Assembly: GCA_903845465.1 (NCBI GenBank)
Contig: CAIMXQ010000061.1
Coordinates: forward strand, 1-14,092
Length of the DNA: 14,092 nt
DNA from: an uncultured Actinomycetes bacterium
Lineage (GTDB): Bacteria > Actinomycetota > Actinomycetes > Nanopelagicales > Nanopelagicaceae
Direction: 5' to 3'
Below are positions 6,123 through 13,354 of the stretch, piece by piece. Each line of letters begins with the position of its first letter. Positions within the stretch are counted from its first letter, which is position 1. The notes beneath the pieces are model-generated. The model made no database searches. It was given only the letters and a program-made list of their open reading frames with translations, and had not been told where the DNA came from. The position numbers and the translations under genes are program-made.

Positions 6123-6248
6123 ACGCATAAATAGTGAGTTTTTCGCAAAATATTTACTTGCGACACGCACGCGTCAATAACGCTCTCACCCCTTAGATAG
6201 GTTTAAGTTTTACGCAGTTAGGCAAAAGCTTAATTATTTACGCGTAAA
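6120..6248. promoter_or_regulatory. hup upstream region with TTTACGC repeats and a 12-bp palindrome
   Basis: TTTACGC occurs at 6120-6126, 6209-6215 and 6237-6243. The last is part of the perfect palindrome TTTACGCGTAAA (6237-6248), just upstream of the hup ribosome binding site. A further inverted copy, GCGTAAA, lies at 6050-6056 in the leuD terminator. The density suggests binding sites for a regulator, possibly HU itself, but the protein is unknown. The hup promoter should lie here; TAGGTT (6198-6203) is a possible -10 without a good -35. Confidence 0.45.
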
Positions 6249-6263
6249 CATAAGGGGAATTGA

Positions 6264-6728
6264 ATGAATAAGGCCCAGTTTATCGCTGCGTTGGCCCCAC
6301 ACTTCAACGGCAGCAAGAAGGAAGCTACACACGCTGTAGATATCGTTTTTGACACAATTACACGCAACATGTCAGCAGGTAACGATGTCATGATCAATGA
6401 TTTTGGAAAGTTCAAGAAGGTTGATCGCAAGGCACGTATGGGACGTAACCCATTTACAGGCGAGACAATCAAGATCAAGGCTTCCAAGAAGGCACGTTTC
6501 CTTCCTGCGAAGGCGCTCAAGGAGATTGTTGCTGGCGATCGCAAGCTCGGTCCAGCACCAAAGCCAGAAGTAAAGGCTGCTCCAAAGCCAGCTGCTAAAA
6601 AGGCAGTTGCTAAGAAGAAGGCTCCTGCAAAGAAGAAGACAGCTAAGAAGGTTGTTAAGAAGGCAGCAGCTAAGAAGAAGGCTCCTGCAAAGAAGAAGAC
6701 AGCTAAGAAGGCTACAAAGAAGCGTTAA
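6264..6728 (+). CDS. hup: HU-family nucleoid protein with lysine/alanine-rich C-terminal tail
   Basis: Residues 1-93 are a complete HU domain: MNKAQFIAALAPHF, the dimer core with NDFGKFKKVDRKARMGRNP (normally GFGxF) and the DNA-arm turn RNPFTGETIKI. Residues 97-154 form a low-complexity tail of KKAPAKKKTAKK-type repeats, as in mycobacterial HupB/Hlp and streptomycete HupS. The domain bends and compacts DNA; the tail, like eukaryotic histone H1 tails, adds non-specific DNA binding and is a target of lysine modification in mycobacteria. The total of 154 residues is shorter than in Mycobacterium (about 214). AAGGGG (6252-6257) lies 6 nt before ATG 6264. It is a single-gene unit with its own terminator. 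Confidence 0.96.
   Translation: MNKAQFIAALAPHFNGSKKEATHAVDIVFDTITRNMSAGNDVMINDFGKFKKVDRKARMGRNPFTGETIKIKASKKARFLPAKALKEIVAGDRKLGPAPKPEVKAAPKPAAKKAVAKKKAPAKKKTAKKVVKKAAAKKKAPAKKKTAKKATKKR
6609..6711 (+). repeat. Tandem repeat encoding the HU tail
   Basis: A 43-bp segment is identical at 6609-6651 and 6669-6711, a 60-bp period or 20 codons. It encodes two copies of AKKKAPAKKKTAKK. Identity at synonymous positions suggests recent duplication or gene conversion rather than selection on protein alone. Confidence 0.85.
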
Positions 6729-6743
6729 TACTTCTTTTCTAAG

Positions 6744-6779
6744 AATCAGGGCTCGCACTCCGCGGGCCCTGATTTTTTT
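6744..6779 (+). terminator. Intrinsic terminator of hup
   Basis: AATCAGGGC (6744-6752) pairs perfectly with GCCCTGATT (6766-6774) around a 13-nt loop and runs into seven T residues (6773-6779). It is the strongest terminator in the window and lies 15 nt after the hup stop. Confidence 0.93.
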
Positions 6780-6796
6780 GCCGTTAGGATTTAATC

Positions 6797-7576
6797 ATGG
6801 CTGAGTTCAAAGTTCGCTACGAGCCACCTCGCGGGTATCCGCTAGGCACAAACCTCACCTTCAAAATTTGCGCAAACATCATCATTCCAATCTTCAATAT
6901 CTTTATGAAGCGCGATTGGAAGGGCGCTGAAAATATCCCGTCTACTGGACGAGTCATCGTGGCAAGCAATCACATGTCATATCTGGATGTACTTGTATTC
7001 ACTCAGTTCTTATATCGCAATGGTCGTGCGCCACGGTATTTAGGTAAATCAGGAATATTTAGAGTTCCGGTAATTGGCAAGATTCTGCTCGCTGCAGGAC
7101 AGGTGCCTGTCGAACGCGAAAGTTCTGATGCAAAGAAAGCTGTCGATCACGCAAAAGTTATTCTCGAACAAGGACATATGCTCGGCGTCTATCCAGAGGG
7201 AACCCTGACTCGCGATCCTGAAATGTGGCCCATGGTTGCTAAAACTGGATGTGCGCGCCTTGCCCTGCAGACAGATACCCCAGTGATTCCGATTGCGCAG
7301 TGGGGATCTCAACTCGTTGTTCCCAATTACACAACGAAGCTCAAACTCTTTCCAAGAAAGACAATCACCATTCGCGTAGGAAAGCCTGTCGATTTATCAA
7401 AGTGGTATGGAAAGGGCGAAGATCCTCAAGCACTAATCGAAGCAACTGCCGAAATCATGCGTGCTATCACTTCTCTGTTAGAGGAAATTCGTGGCGAGAA
7501 GAGACCTCAAGTAATCTTTGACCCTCACACATCAGATTTGCCGCGCACGGGAAATTTCAAGAAGAAGAGAGCATGA
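6797..7576 (+). CDS. plsC: 1-acyl-sn-glycerol-3-phosphate acyltransferase (PlsC family)
   Basis: The protein contains the acyltransferase motifs in order: NHMSYLD (residues 58-64, catalytic His59 and Asp64 of the HX4D box), the GKSGIFRVPVIGKIL block, and YPEGTLTRD (PEGT 133-136), which binds the glycerophosphate substrate. It transfers a second acyl chain to lysophosphatidic acid at the inner membrane face. A hydrophobic stretch at residues 26-38 (NIIIPIFNIFM) may anchor it; the last 30 residues are basic and polar. AGGA (6786-6789) lies 7 nt before the ATG. The same bases form TAGGAT 6 nt before the ATG, so a leaderless start is also possible. The stop overlaps gpsA by 4 nt, fitting a phospholipid operon. 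Confidence 0.9.
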   Translation: MAEFKVRYEPPRGYPLGTNLTFKICANIIIPIFNIFMKRDWKGAENIPSTGRVIVASNHMSYLDVLVFTQFLYRNGRAPRYLGKSGIFRVPVIGKILLAAGQVPVERESSDAKKAVDHAKVILEQGHMLGVYPEGTLTRDPEMWPMVAKTGCARLALQTDTPVIPIAQWGSQLVVPNYTTKLKLFPRKTITIRVGKPVDLSKWYGKGEDPQALIEATAEIMRAITSLLEEIRGEKRPQVIFDPHTSDLPRTGNFKKKRA

Positions 7577-8574
7577 GCAAAGTAACGGTCTTCGGAGCAG
7601 GCGCATGGGGATCGACCATGGCCCAAGTTCTCAGCGATGCCGGAAATGAAGTCTTGTTGTGGGGCAGAAGCGCCGAAGTGATTGCAGAAATTAACTCAAG
7701 TCACACGAATAAGAATTATTTGCAGGAACATATTCTTCCAGAATCAATAATGGCAAGTACTGATCTTGCCGAAGCCTTCACCTTTTCCAATATCTATATT
7801 CTGGCAATCCCTGCTCAACAGCTACGTTCGACGTTGGTGGAATGGAAAGGTCAGTTCAGCAACGATTGCACGATCGTGAGCACGCTTAAGGGCATCGAGA
7901 TCAGTACTCAATTTCGCATGACCGAGGTAATCGAAGATGTTTTGGGTCCACATAAAGTTGCGATTATTACCGGCCCAAATTTGGCTGATGAACTCGTCTT
8001 ACGTCAACCTGCAGGCGCAGTAGCGGCTGCGCCAACAATCGAGCTAGCCGAACAGATTCGCGATCTATTTCGCACTCCGTATTACCGCGTCTACACATCT
8101 ATTGATGTGATGGGATGCGAACTCTCAGGCGCTATTAAGAGTGTCATTGCACTTGCAGTCGGAATCTCCATCGGAATGGGATTTGGTGAGAACACTCAAG
8201 CGATGTTGATTACACGTGGACTCAACGAAGTCGCACGATTGTGCGCCGCACATGGTTCTGATCCACTATCAGCTGCAGGACTTGCCGGAATGGGCGATCT
8301 CGTTGCAAGTTGTGGTTCACCACTCTCACGTAATCGCACATTTGGCGAAGCTTTAGGGCGCACGGGCTCAATGGCAATGGCACGTGAAATAGTTGCAAAG
8401 ACAGTTGAAGGCGTTGCATCTGCTGGGGCAGTTGCCGAAATTGCTCATAGAGTCGGTATTGAAGTGCCTGTTATAGAAGCGGTTGGAGATATTGTCAGTG
8501 AACAATTGACTCCAGAGGCAGCTTTTCAGAAGTTGATGGAGATTACTACCAAGGCAGAAAACTTTATTCGATGA
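7573..8574 (+). CDS. gpsA: Glycerol-3-phosphate dehydrogenase [NAD(P)+]
   Basis: GpsA reduces dihydroxyacetone phosphate to sn-glycerol-3-phosphate, the backbone for phospholipids, in the cytosol. Visible motifs are the Rossmann loop FGAGAWGSTMA at the N-terminus, IVSTLKGIE, TGPNLADEL, and SGAIKSVIALAVGI with the catalytic lysine (Lys189). Further on are ENTQAMLITRGLNE and SPLSRNRTFG. At 333 residues it is the normal length. ATG 7573 overlaps the plsC stop (ATGA) and its own stop overlaps the ddl start in the same way, so the three are co-translated. Its product feeds the acyltransferase pathway that includes plsC. Confidence 0.97.
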   Translation: MSKVTVFGAGAWGSTMAQVLSDAGNEVLLWGRSAEVIAEINSSHTNKNYLQEHILPESIMASTDLAEAFTFSNIYILAIPAQQLRSTLVEWKGQFSNDCTIVSTLKGIEISTQFRMTEVIEDVLGPHKVAIITGPNLADELVLRQPAGAVAAAPTIELAEQIRDLFRTPYYRVYTSIDVMGCELSGAIKSVIALAVGISIGMGFGENTQAMLITRGLNEVARLCAAHGSDPLSAAGLAGMGDLVASCGSPLSRNRTFGEALGRTGSMAMAREIVAKTVEGVASAGAVAEIAHRVGIEVPVIEAVGDIVSEQLTPEAAFQKLMEITTKAENFIR

Positions 8575-9614
8575 AACACGTGGCAATTTTATGCGGAGGC
8601 CCAGGTAGCGAGCACGAGATTTCCTGCCTCTCCGCAGGGGGCGTTCTTTCAGCTATCAATCGCGATGAATATGAACCAATCCTGATTGGCATTACACGTG
8701 AAGGAAAGTGGATGGCTCTGCCGTTGGATTACTCACTTTCACTTGAGAACGAAACTCTTCCATCCGTGAGCGGAAATTCCCCTGAAGTAATACGAGGAAA
8801 GAATGGAATGACAGTTGACGGCGTCGCGCTGGTGATTGATGTGATTTTTCCTGTTCTCCACGGCACGTATGGAGAAGATGGGCAGCTTCAAAGCGATCTC
8901 GATCAACTTGGAATTCCATATGTCGGAAGTGGAGCAATGGCATCTGAGCGAGCGATGGATAAGTCAGATGCAAAGTCACTCTTTACATCAGCGGGTATTG
9001 CGATAGCTCCAGGTGTTACCGTTACGGAGATTGACTGGAAGAGCAGCACTGAAAAAGTCATGCAATCCATCGAACCCCTCGGACTGCCTATATTTGTCAA
9101 GGCATCTCGCGGAGGTTCAAGTCTAGGAACCGTGAAAGTAAAGGAGTTAAATACATTTGCAGCTGCCATGGAAGAAGCACTCTCATTCGATTCTAAAGTT
9201 CTCATTGAAAGCGCCATTGATGGGGCAGAGGTTGAATGTGCAGTTCTGGAAATTGATGGCAGTGCACAGGCATCGATTCCTGGAAAAGTCTGGATTGATC
9301 CCCGCTATGAGTTTTACGATTATCAAGCCAAGTATCTCGATGGTGCAACGCGGATAGATATTCCTGCACCCTTTAGCGCAGAAATCATCGAGAAAATTCA
9401 GAGCTATGCACTAATCGCATTTAAAGCGATCGGGGCTGCAGGTTTAGCGCGTGTTGATTTTTTCGTAACTCAGCGAGGCGAAATTATTATTAATGAGATC
9501 AACACAATGCCAGGTTTTACGAGAACATCGGCCTACCCAAAGATGTGGCAAGCAACGGGGATTGGATATTCAGAGGTTATTACACACTTATTGCAGAGCG
9601 CCTTACGGCGTTAA
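8571..9614 (+). CDS. ddl: D-alanine--D-alanine ligase
   Basis: Ddl joins two D-alanines, using ATP, to make the dipeptide end of the peptidoglycan precursor. ATP-grasp features are present: CGGPGSEHEIS (residues 8-18), HGTYGEDGQ (97-105), FVKASRGGSSLGTVKV for nucleotide binding, the loop YEFYDYQAKYLDG (the mobile loop over the active site), and EINTMPGFT (309-317) with the metal-binding Glu309 and Asn311. At 347 residues it matches actinobacterial Ddl. It starts at the ATGA overlap with gpsA. The order plsC-gpsA-ddl is a membrane and cell-wall supply operon. It converges on the RAM gene 11 nt away with no hairpin terminator between. Confidence 0.96.
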   Translation: MKHVAILCGGPGSEHEISCLSAGGVLSAINRDEYEPILIGITREGKWMALPLDYSLSLENETLPSVSGNSPEVIRGKNGMTVDGVALVIDVIFPVLHGTYGEDGQLQSDLDQLGIPYVGSGAMASERAMDKSDAKSLFTSAGIAIAPGVTVTEIDWKSSTEKVMQSIEPLGLPIFVKASRGGSSLGTVKVKELNTFAAAMEEALSFDSKVLIESAIDGAEVECAVLEIDGSAQASIPGKVWIDPRYEFYDYQAKYLDGATRIDIPAPFSAEIIEKIQSYALIAFKAIGAAGLARVDFFVTQRGEIIINEINTMPGFTRTSAYPKMWQATGIGYSEVITHLLQSALRR

Positions 9615-9625
9615 TTGGTTTTGGT

Positions 9626-9859
9626 TTAGTTAGTTACAGGACAGGTCAGAGTGCGAGTAATACCTGGCACTGCTTGCACCTTGCTCAAAATTGCGCGACC
9701 GAACTCTTCCATGGATGGGGCTTCAGCACGCATAATCACATCGTAAGGACCAGTCACACCCTCGGCCAGTGATACGCCGGGAATCGAATTGATTGCTGCA
9801 GCAACTGATGACGCTTTGCCAACTTCGGTTTGAATCAAGATGTAGGCCTGTACTGACAT
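9626..9859 (-). CDS. Stand-alone Lrp/AsnC ligand-binding (RAM) domain protein
   Basis: This 77-residue protein consists only of the regulation-of-amino-acid-metabolism fold of the Lrp/AsnC family, with the beta-alpha-beta-beta-alpha-beta pattern and the signature VTGPYDVIMRAEAPS. It has no helix-turn-helix. Such proteins can form multimers that bind amino acids or modify full-length Lrp regulators; the ligand here is unknown. AGAGG (9867-9871) lies 7 nt before the ATG. A possible -10, TAGCGT (9884-9889), lies farther upstream. It is divergent from thiL with 47 nt between start codons, and converges on ddl. RAM-only genes next to thiL are common in actinobacteria. Confidence 0.9.
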   Translation of the reverse strand: MSVQAYILIQTEVGKASSVAAAINSIPGVSLAEGVTGPYDVIMRAEAPSMEEFGRAILSKVQAVPGITRTLTCPVTN

Positions 9860-9899
9860 GTGAAATCCTCTCGCTTCGCCCTAACGCTATCTCATCCAA

Positions 9900-9905
9900 T
9901 AGTGT
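9900..9905 (+). promoter_or_regulatory. Candidate -10 element of thiL
   Basis: TAGTGT fits TANNNT and is followed by 7 nt and ATG 9913, or 1 nt and ATG 9907. No Shine-Dalgarno precedes either ATG. If this is the promoter, ATG 9913 would be the leaderless start. The -35 is not convincing. Confidence 0.45.
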
Positions 9906-9906
9906 T

Positions 9907-10836
9907 ATGGCTATGGGATTTCAAGAGAGCGATGTTATATCTGCGCTGCAGAAGATTTTCGCCACCACAGATCCCCGAGTAATTGTTGGAATCGGCGATG
10001 ACTCAGCCGTACTTAGAACATCTGCTCAGTCTCTGGTCACCTCAGATATGGCGGTCGAGGATGTGCACTTTAAACTCGATTGGTCATCGGCTTTTGATAT
10101 TGGGCGAAAGATAACTGCTGCAAATGTCGCAGATATCCTTTCGATGGGCGGAAAGTGTGATTACCTCACAGCATCGGTTGCGCTGACTGGTAACGAGACG
10201 CTGCAGTGGATTGAAAATTTAGCCAGAGGCATGAAGCACGAAGCTGAACTTGCTGGAGCACATATCGTTGGGGGAGATGTTGCGCGTGGACCCAAGATTG
10301 TCATTTCGATGACCGCGGTGGGCAGCTCACCATCACCCATTCTTCGAAGTGGCGCACAGATTGGAGATGGTGTCTACCTATCCTCATTGACAGGATGGTC
10401 AGCTGCTGGACTTGAATTACTCACGCGCGAAGTTTCAATCAATAGCGCAATTGCCGAAAGGGCACTTGCGGAATTTTCTGCTCCCTCTTTGGATTACACA
10501 TGTGATTTCAGCAAGGCGACTGCGATGGCCGATGTCAGTGATTCAGTACTTACGCAGGCTGGACAGATTGCAGATGCATCAGGTGTGCACTTAGCTCTAG
10601 ATCAATCTCTGATTTCTCAAGCACGTGAATTTAAGGATTTATCTAGCCTTGCAGATGAGCTGAAGATAGATGTCTTCCAATGGATTTTTGCTGGGGGAGA
10701 AGATCACGCTCTGCTTGCTACGGGTGTTAATTTGCCTGGAGTTAAAATTGGAACTGTGGAATCAGGAAGCGGAATTTCAGGGGTGAAAAGCAAAGTGGCC
10801 CCAGTTTCCTGGAGCCACTTCGATCAAAGTAAGTAG
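9907..10836 (+). CDS. thiL: Thiamine-monophosphate kinase
   Basis: ThiL phosphorylates thiamine monophosphate to the cofactor thiamine diphosphate. Residues 28-35 (GIGDDSAV) form the Mg/ATP-binding loop shared with the PurM superfamily. DMAVEDVHF, AANVADILSMGG and HIVGGDVARG follow, and GGEDHALLAT (263-272) is the usual C-terminal motif. The family motif DxSDG appears as DVSDSV (from 209), with serine for glycine. The open frame extends upstream to 9793, but that part lies opposite the RAM gene and looks unnatural. ATG 9907 (309 residues) or ATG 9913 (307) gives the normal N-terminus. It converges on rpmB with no gap between the stop codons. Confidence 0.94.
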   Translation: MAMGFQESDVISALQKIFATTDPRVIVGIGDDSAVLRTSAQSLVTSDMAVEDVHFKLDWSSAFDIGRKITAANVADILSMGGKCDYLTASVALTGNETLQWIENLARGMKHEAELAGAHIVGGDVARGPKIVISMTAVGSSPSPILRSGAQIGDGVYLSSLTGWSAAGLELLTREVSINSAIAERALAEFSAPSLDYTCDFSKATAMADVSDSVLTQAGQIADASGVHLALDQSLISQAREFKDLSSLADELKIDVFQWIFAGGEDHALLATGVNLPGVKIGTVESGSGISGVKSKVAPVSWSHFDQSK

Positions 10837-11022
10837 TTAGCGAGTAACTTTTCCAGCCTTAAGGCATGAAGTACAAACGTTCTGACGCTTTGATGCACCA
10901 GCAACAAGTGTCTTAACACGCTGGATATTTGGATTCCAACGACGACGTGTCTTCACCTGTGAGTGTGAAACATTATTGCCAAAGCTTGGGCCCTTGCCAC
11001 AGATGTCGCATGAAGATGCCAT
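10837..11022 (-). CDS. rpmB: 50S ribosomal protein L28, zinc-ribbon form
   Basis: The 61 residues show the L28 pattern: MASSCDICGKGPSFGNNVSHS followed by TRRRWNPNIQRV. Two CxxC pairs (Cys5/Cys8 and Cys50/Cys53) make this the zinc-binding C+ form rather than the C- paralogue that actinobacteria express under zinc limitation. A consensus AAGGAG (11030-11035) lies 7 nt before the ATG. TAATCT (11038-11043) is a possible -10, but it would leave a very short leader. A 24-bp near-palindrome lies just upstream. Confidence 0.97.
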   Translation of the reverse strand: MASSCDICGKGPSFGNNVSHSQVKTRRRWNPNIQRVKTLVAGASKRQNVCTSCLKAGKVTR

Positions 11023-11044
11023 GTTGTTACTCCTTCTAGATTAC

Positions 11045-11068
11045 AAATTCCTTAGATCTAAAGAATTT
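11045..11068. promoter_or_regulatory. 24-bp near-perfect palindrome upstream of rpmB
   Basis: The arms AAATTC (11045-11050) and GAATTT (11063-11068) flank the self-complementary core TTAGATCTAA (11052-11061), with a single mismatched pair (C11051/A11062). It lies 23 bp from the rpmB start and 119 bp from recG. It could be an operator or a leader hairpin. It does not resemble the TGaTAATGATTATCA type of Zur box. Confidence 0.55.
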
Positions 11069-11087
11069 CTCGTTCCCATCAGGAACA

Positions 11088-11121
11088 GGGCGTAAGGGTA
11101 GCAAGAGGGGGCGGGGTAGGG
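11088..11121 (+). other. Clustered G-runs upstream of recG (quadruplex candidate)
   Basis: Five G-runs of 3, 3, 5, 4 and 3 lie within 34 nt at 11088-11090, 11096-11098, 11107-11111, 11113-11116 and 11119-11121. This nearly fits the intramolecular quadruplex rule; one linker is 8 nt. Most of this intergenic region is not G-rich. It lies 65 nt before the recG start. Confidence 0.45.
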
Positions 11122-11186
11122 CGAATCCGCCAAAATCCATGCGAAAAGTAAGGTCGAGTGAGCACTTGTAAGGAGAGAATAACGCC

Positions 11187-13352
11187 ATGGCCACCCTTGA
11201 TTCCAAACTCGTCGGAGTCTTGGGTGATCGCACTACAAAAGTGCTGAGAGATTTATTTGGCTATACAACTGTGGGAGATTTGCTCCATCACTATCCTCGT
11301 CGTTATTTAGTGCGTGGTGAGTTATCTAATATTTCCGAGCTCAATGAAGGCGATGAGGTAACAATTCTCGCTGAAATCTTTAGCGCATCGAGCCGCAGGT
11401 TGCAGGGCCGTAAAGGAAATATCCTTGAAGTAATCGTCACTGATGGATCAGCAAAGCTATCCCTGACCTTCTTTAATCAAGCGTGGCGCGAGAAAGAACT
11501 TAAGGTCGGCAAGCAAGGGCTCTTCGCAGGCAAAGTTGGCGTCTTCAACGGAAAAAGACAGTTGGCACACCCAGATTATGAACTCATAGCAGATGGCAAT
11601 GATGTCGATGCCGCAGTCGAAGGATTTGCTGGTAAGTATCTGCCTATGTACCCGGCAAGTGCAAAGTTGCCATCATGGAAGATCGCACAGTGCATCGAAT
11701 TGGCAATCGGAGCACTTGATGAAGTTCCAGATTTCTTACCCGAATCAATACGTGAAAAATATGGCTATCCGACTCTGCATCAAGCCCTTGTACAACTGCA
11801 CAATCCAGTAGATCTCGACACCGCTGAAAAGGCTCGGCAACGAATCACATTTGATGAAGCATTCCTCTTGCAATTGCTTCTCTTAACAAGGCGTCAAGAA
11901 CTTAAGAATCTCGATGCCGTAGCAAGGCCGGCGTGTAGCGGCGGACTACTCGACACATTTGACGCATCGCTTCCCTTTGAACTAACTGCAGGTCAGCGAG
12001 AAGTAGCGAGAGAAATTGCTGAAGATCTGGCTCAACCACACCCCATGCATCGATTACTCCAAGGTGAGGTTGGTTCAGGTAAGACTGTTGTGGCGCTGCG
12101 CGCAATGTTGTCAGTGATTGATAACGGGGGACAAGCAGCCCTTCTTGCACCTACCGAAGTTCTTGCCGCGCAACACCTTCGCACTATTGAAAAACTCCTC
12201 GGACCTCTTTCACAAGGTGGAATGCTCGGTGGCTCAGATATCGCGACACAAGTAACTCTCATTACAGGCTCACAAAGTGCTGCTGCGCGAAAAGATGCAC
12301 TTGCACTTGCAGCATCGGGCGCTGCAGGAATAGTGATCGGCACCCATGCTCTATTGGGTGAGAGCGTTGCATTTAACGATTTAGGTCTGATTGTTGTCGA
12401 TGAACAACATCGCTTTGGTGTTGAACAACGCGATGCACTCAAGAGCAAGGCACAGAATCCTCCACATCTTCTTGTGATGACAGCAACACCAATTCCTCGG
12501 ACGGTTGCAATGACAGTCTTCGGAGATCTCGATGTATCGACGTTACGAGAATTGCCGTTGGGTCGACAACCCATCACAACGCATGTCATTCCCGTTCTTG
12601 AAAAACCAGGTTTCTTAGAACGAGCATGGGAGCGAATCACCGAAGAAGTTTCGCAAGGGCATCAGGCATACATCGTTGCTCCGCGAATTTCTGCGGGAAC
12701 TCCAGAAGATTCTGATATTGATTTCCTCATGGGAGAGAGCAGTACTGAGATTGCATCTGTCGAAGAGCTTGGGCCACTTCTTTCTGGGGGAGCGCTCAAA
12801 AGCGTCAAGGTGGCACCACTTCATGGCAGGCAGAGTGCAGAGGTAAAAGATGCAACGATGAGAGCATTTACGGATAAGGAAATTGATGTCTTGATCTCAA
12901 CAACTGTCATTGAAGTTGGAGTCGATGTTCCGAATGCAACTGTGATGGTGATTATGGATGCAGATCGCTTCGGTGTTTCTCAGTTGCATCAGCTTCGTGG
13001 TCGCGTGGGTCGTGGAACATCCCCAGGCCTCTGTCTTCTCGTCACAAGTGCTCTTGCTGAAACATCGGCACGAGAGCGACTTGATGCAGTAGCTGGAACC
13101 CTCGATGGATTTGAACTCTCTCGCATAGATCTCGAACAAAGACGTGAAGGAGATGTTTTAGGTGTTAGCCAATCGGGAGGACGTTCTCACCTACGTTTGC
13201 TGAGAGTTCTGAGAGACGAATCGATGATTGAGCAGGCACGTGAAGATGCATCTAGAATTCTCGAAATAGGACTTTCACAGTTTCCACTCTTAGCGACAGA
13301 GCTTGCAGAGATTCAAGCAGATGCAGCTTCTGAATATATAGATAAGGCTTAA
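11187..13352 (+). CDS. recG: ATP-dependent DNA helicase RecG
   Basis: RecG is a double-strand DNA translocase that regresses stalled forks and processes branched intermediates. The N-terminal wedge/OB region (about residues 30-130) begins with DLLHHYPRRYLVRG and includes the OB strands EVTILAEIF through LSLTFFNQAW. The helicase core has Walker A GEVGSGKT (293-300), ALLAPTEVLAAQH, Walker B DEQH (405-408), VMTATPIPRT, and the C-terminal motifs PLHGRQSAEVK, ISTTVIEVGVDVP and QLHQLRGRVGRG. At 721 residues it is full length. AAGGAG (11170-11175) lies 11 nt before the ATG. TAAGGT (11149-11154) is a possible -10. rsmD follows after 2 nt. The DAK-domain gene often found between rpmB and recG in actinobacteria is absent. 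Confidence 0.97.
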   Translation: MATLDSKLVGVLGDRTTKVLRDLFGYTTVGDLLHHYPRRYLVRGELSNISELNEGDEVTILAEIFSASSRRLQGRKGNILEVIVTDGSAKLSLTFFNQAWREKELKVGKQGLFAGKVGVFNGKRQLAHPDYELIADGNDVDAAVEGFAGKYLPMYPASAKLPSWKIAQCIELAIGALDEVPDFLPESIREKYGYPTLHQALVQLHNPVDLDTAEKARQRITFDEAFLLQLLLLTRRQELKNLDAVARPACSGGLLDTFDASLPFELTAGQREVAREIAEDLAQPHPMHRLLQGEVGSGKTVVALRAMLSVIDNGGQAALLAPTEVLAAQHLRTIEKLLGPLSQGGMLGGSDIATQVTLITGSQSAAARKDALALAASGAAGIVIGTHALLGESVAFNDLGLIVVDEQHRFGVEQRDALKSKAQNPPHLLVMTATPIPRTVAMTVFGDLDVSTLRELPLGRQPITTHVIPVLEKPGFLERAWERITEEVSQGHQAYIVAPRISAGTPEDSDIDFLMGESSTEIASVEELGPLLSGGALKSVKVAPLHGRQSAEVKDATMRAFTDKEIDVLISTTVIEVGVDVPNATVMVIMDADRFGVSQLHQLRGRVGRGTSPGLCLLVTSALAETSARERLDAVAGTLDGFELSRIDLEQRREGDVLGVSQSGGRSHLRLLRVLRDESMIEQAREDASRILEIGLSQFPLLATELAEIQADAASEYIDKA

Positions 13353-13354
13353 CT

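Noticed and set aside
6372..6758. Leucine/serine/cysteine-rich minus-strand frame that could look like a membrane protein
   Set aside because: It is the complement of the lysine-rich HU tail (AAG read as CTT), so the hydrophobicity is an artefact.
8493..8515. TTGTCAGTG inside gpsA resembling the RecA-NDp upstream motif
   Set aside because: At the required 8-nt spacing the next hexamer is ACTCCA, not TAnnnT, and it lies in the middle of a coding sequence.
9793..9906. Upstream extension of the thiL frame
   Set aside because: It overlaps the RAM gene and its ribosome binding site on the other strand and does not resemble a ThiL N-terminus; ThiL homology begins at about 9907-9913.
11072..11086. 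GTTCC-CATCA-GGAAC hairpin upstream of recG considered as an SOS box or terminator
   Set aside because: The half-sites are in the opposite order to GAAC-N4-GTTC, and no T-run follows on either strand.
12032..12640. 202-codon open frame on the minus strand opposite recG
   Set aside because: The composition (Arg, Ser, Cys, Pro-rich) is typical of an antisense shadow over a long conserved gene.
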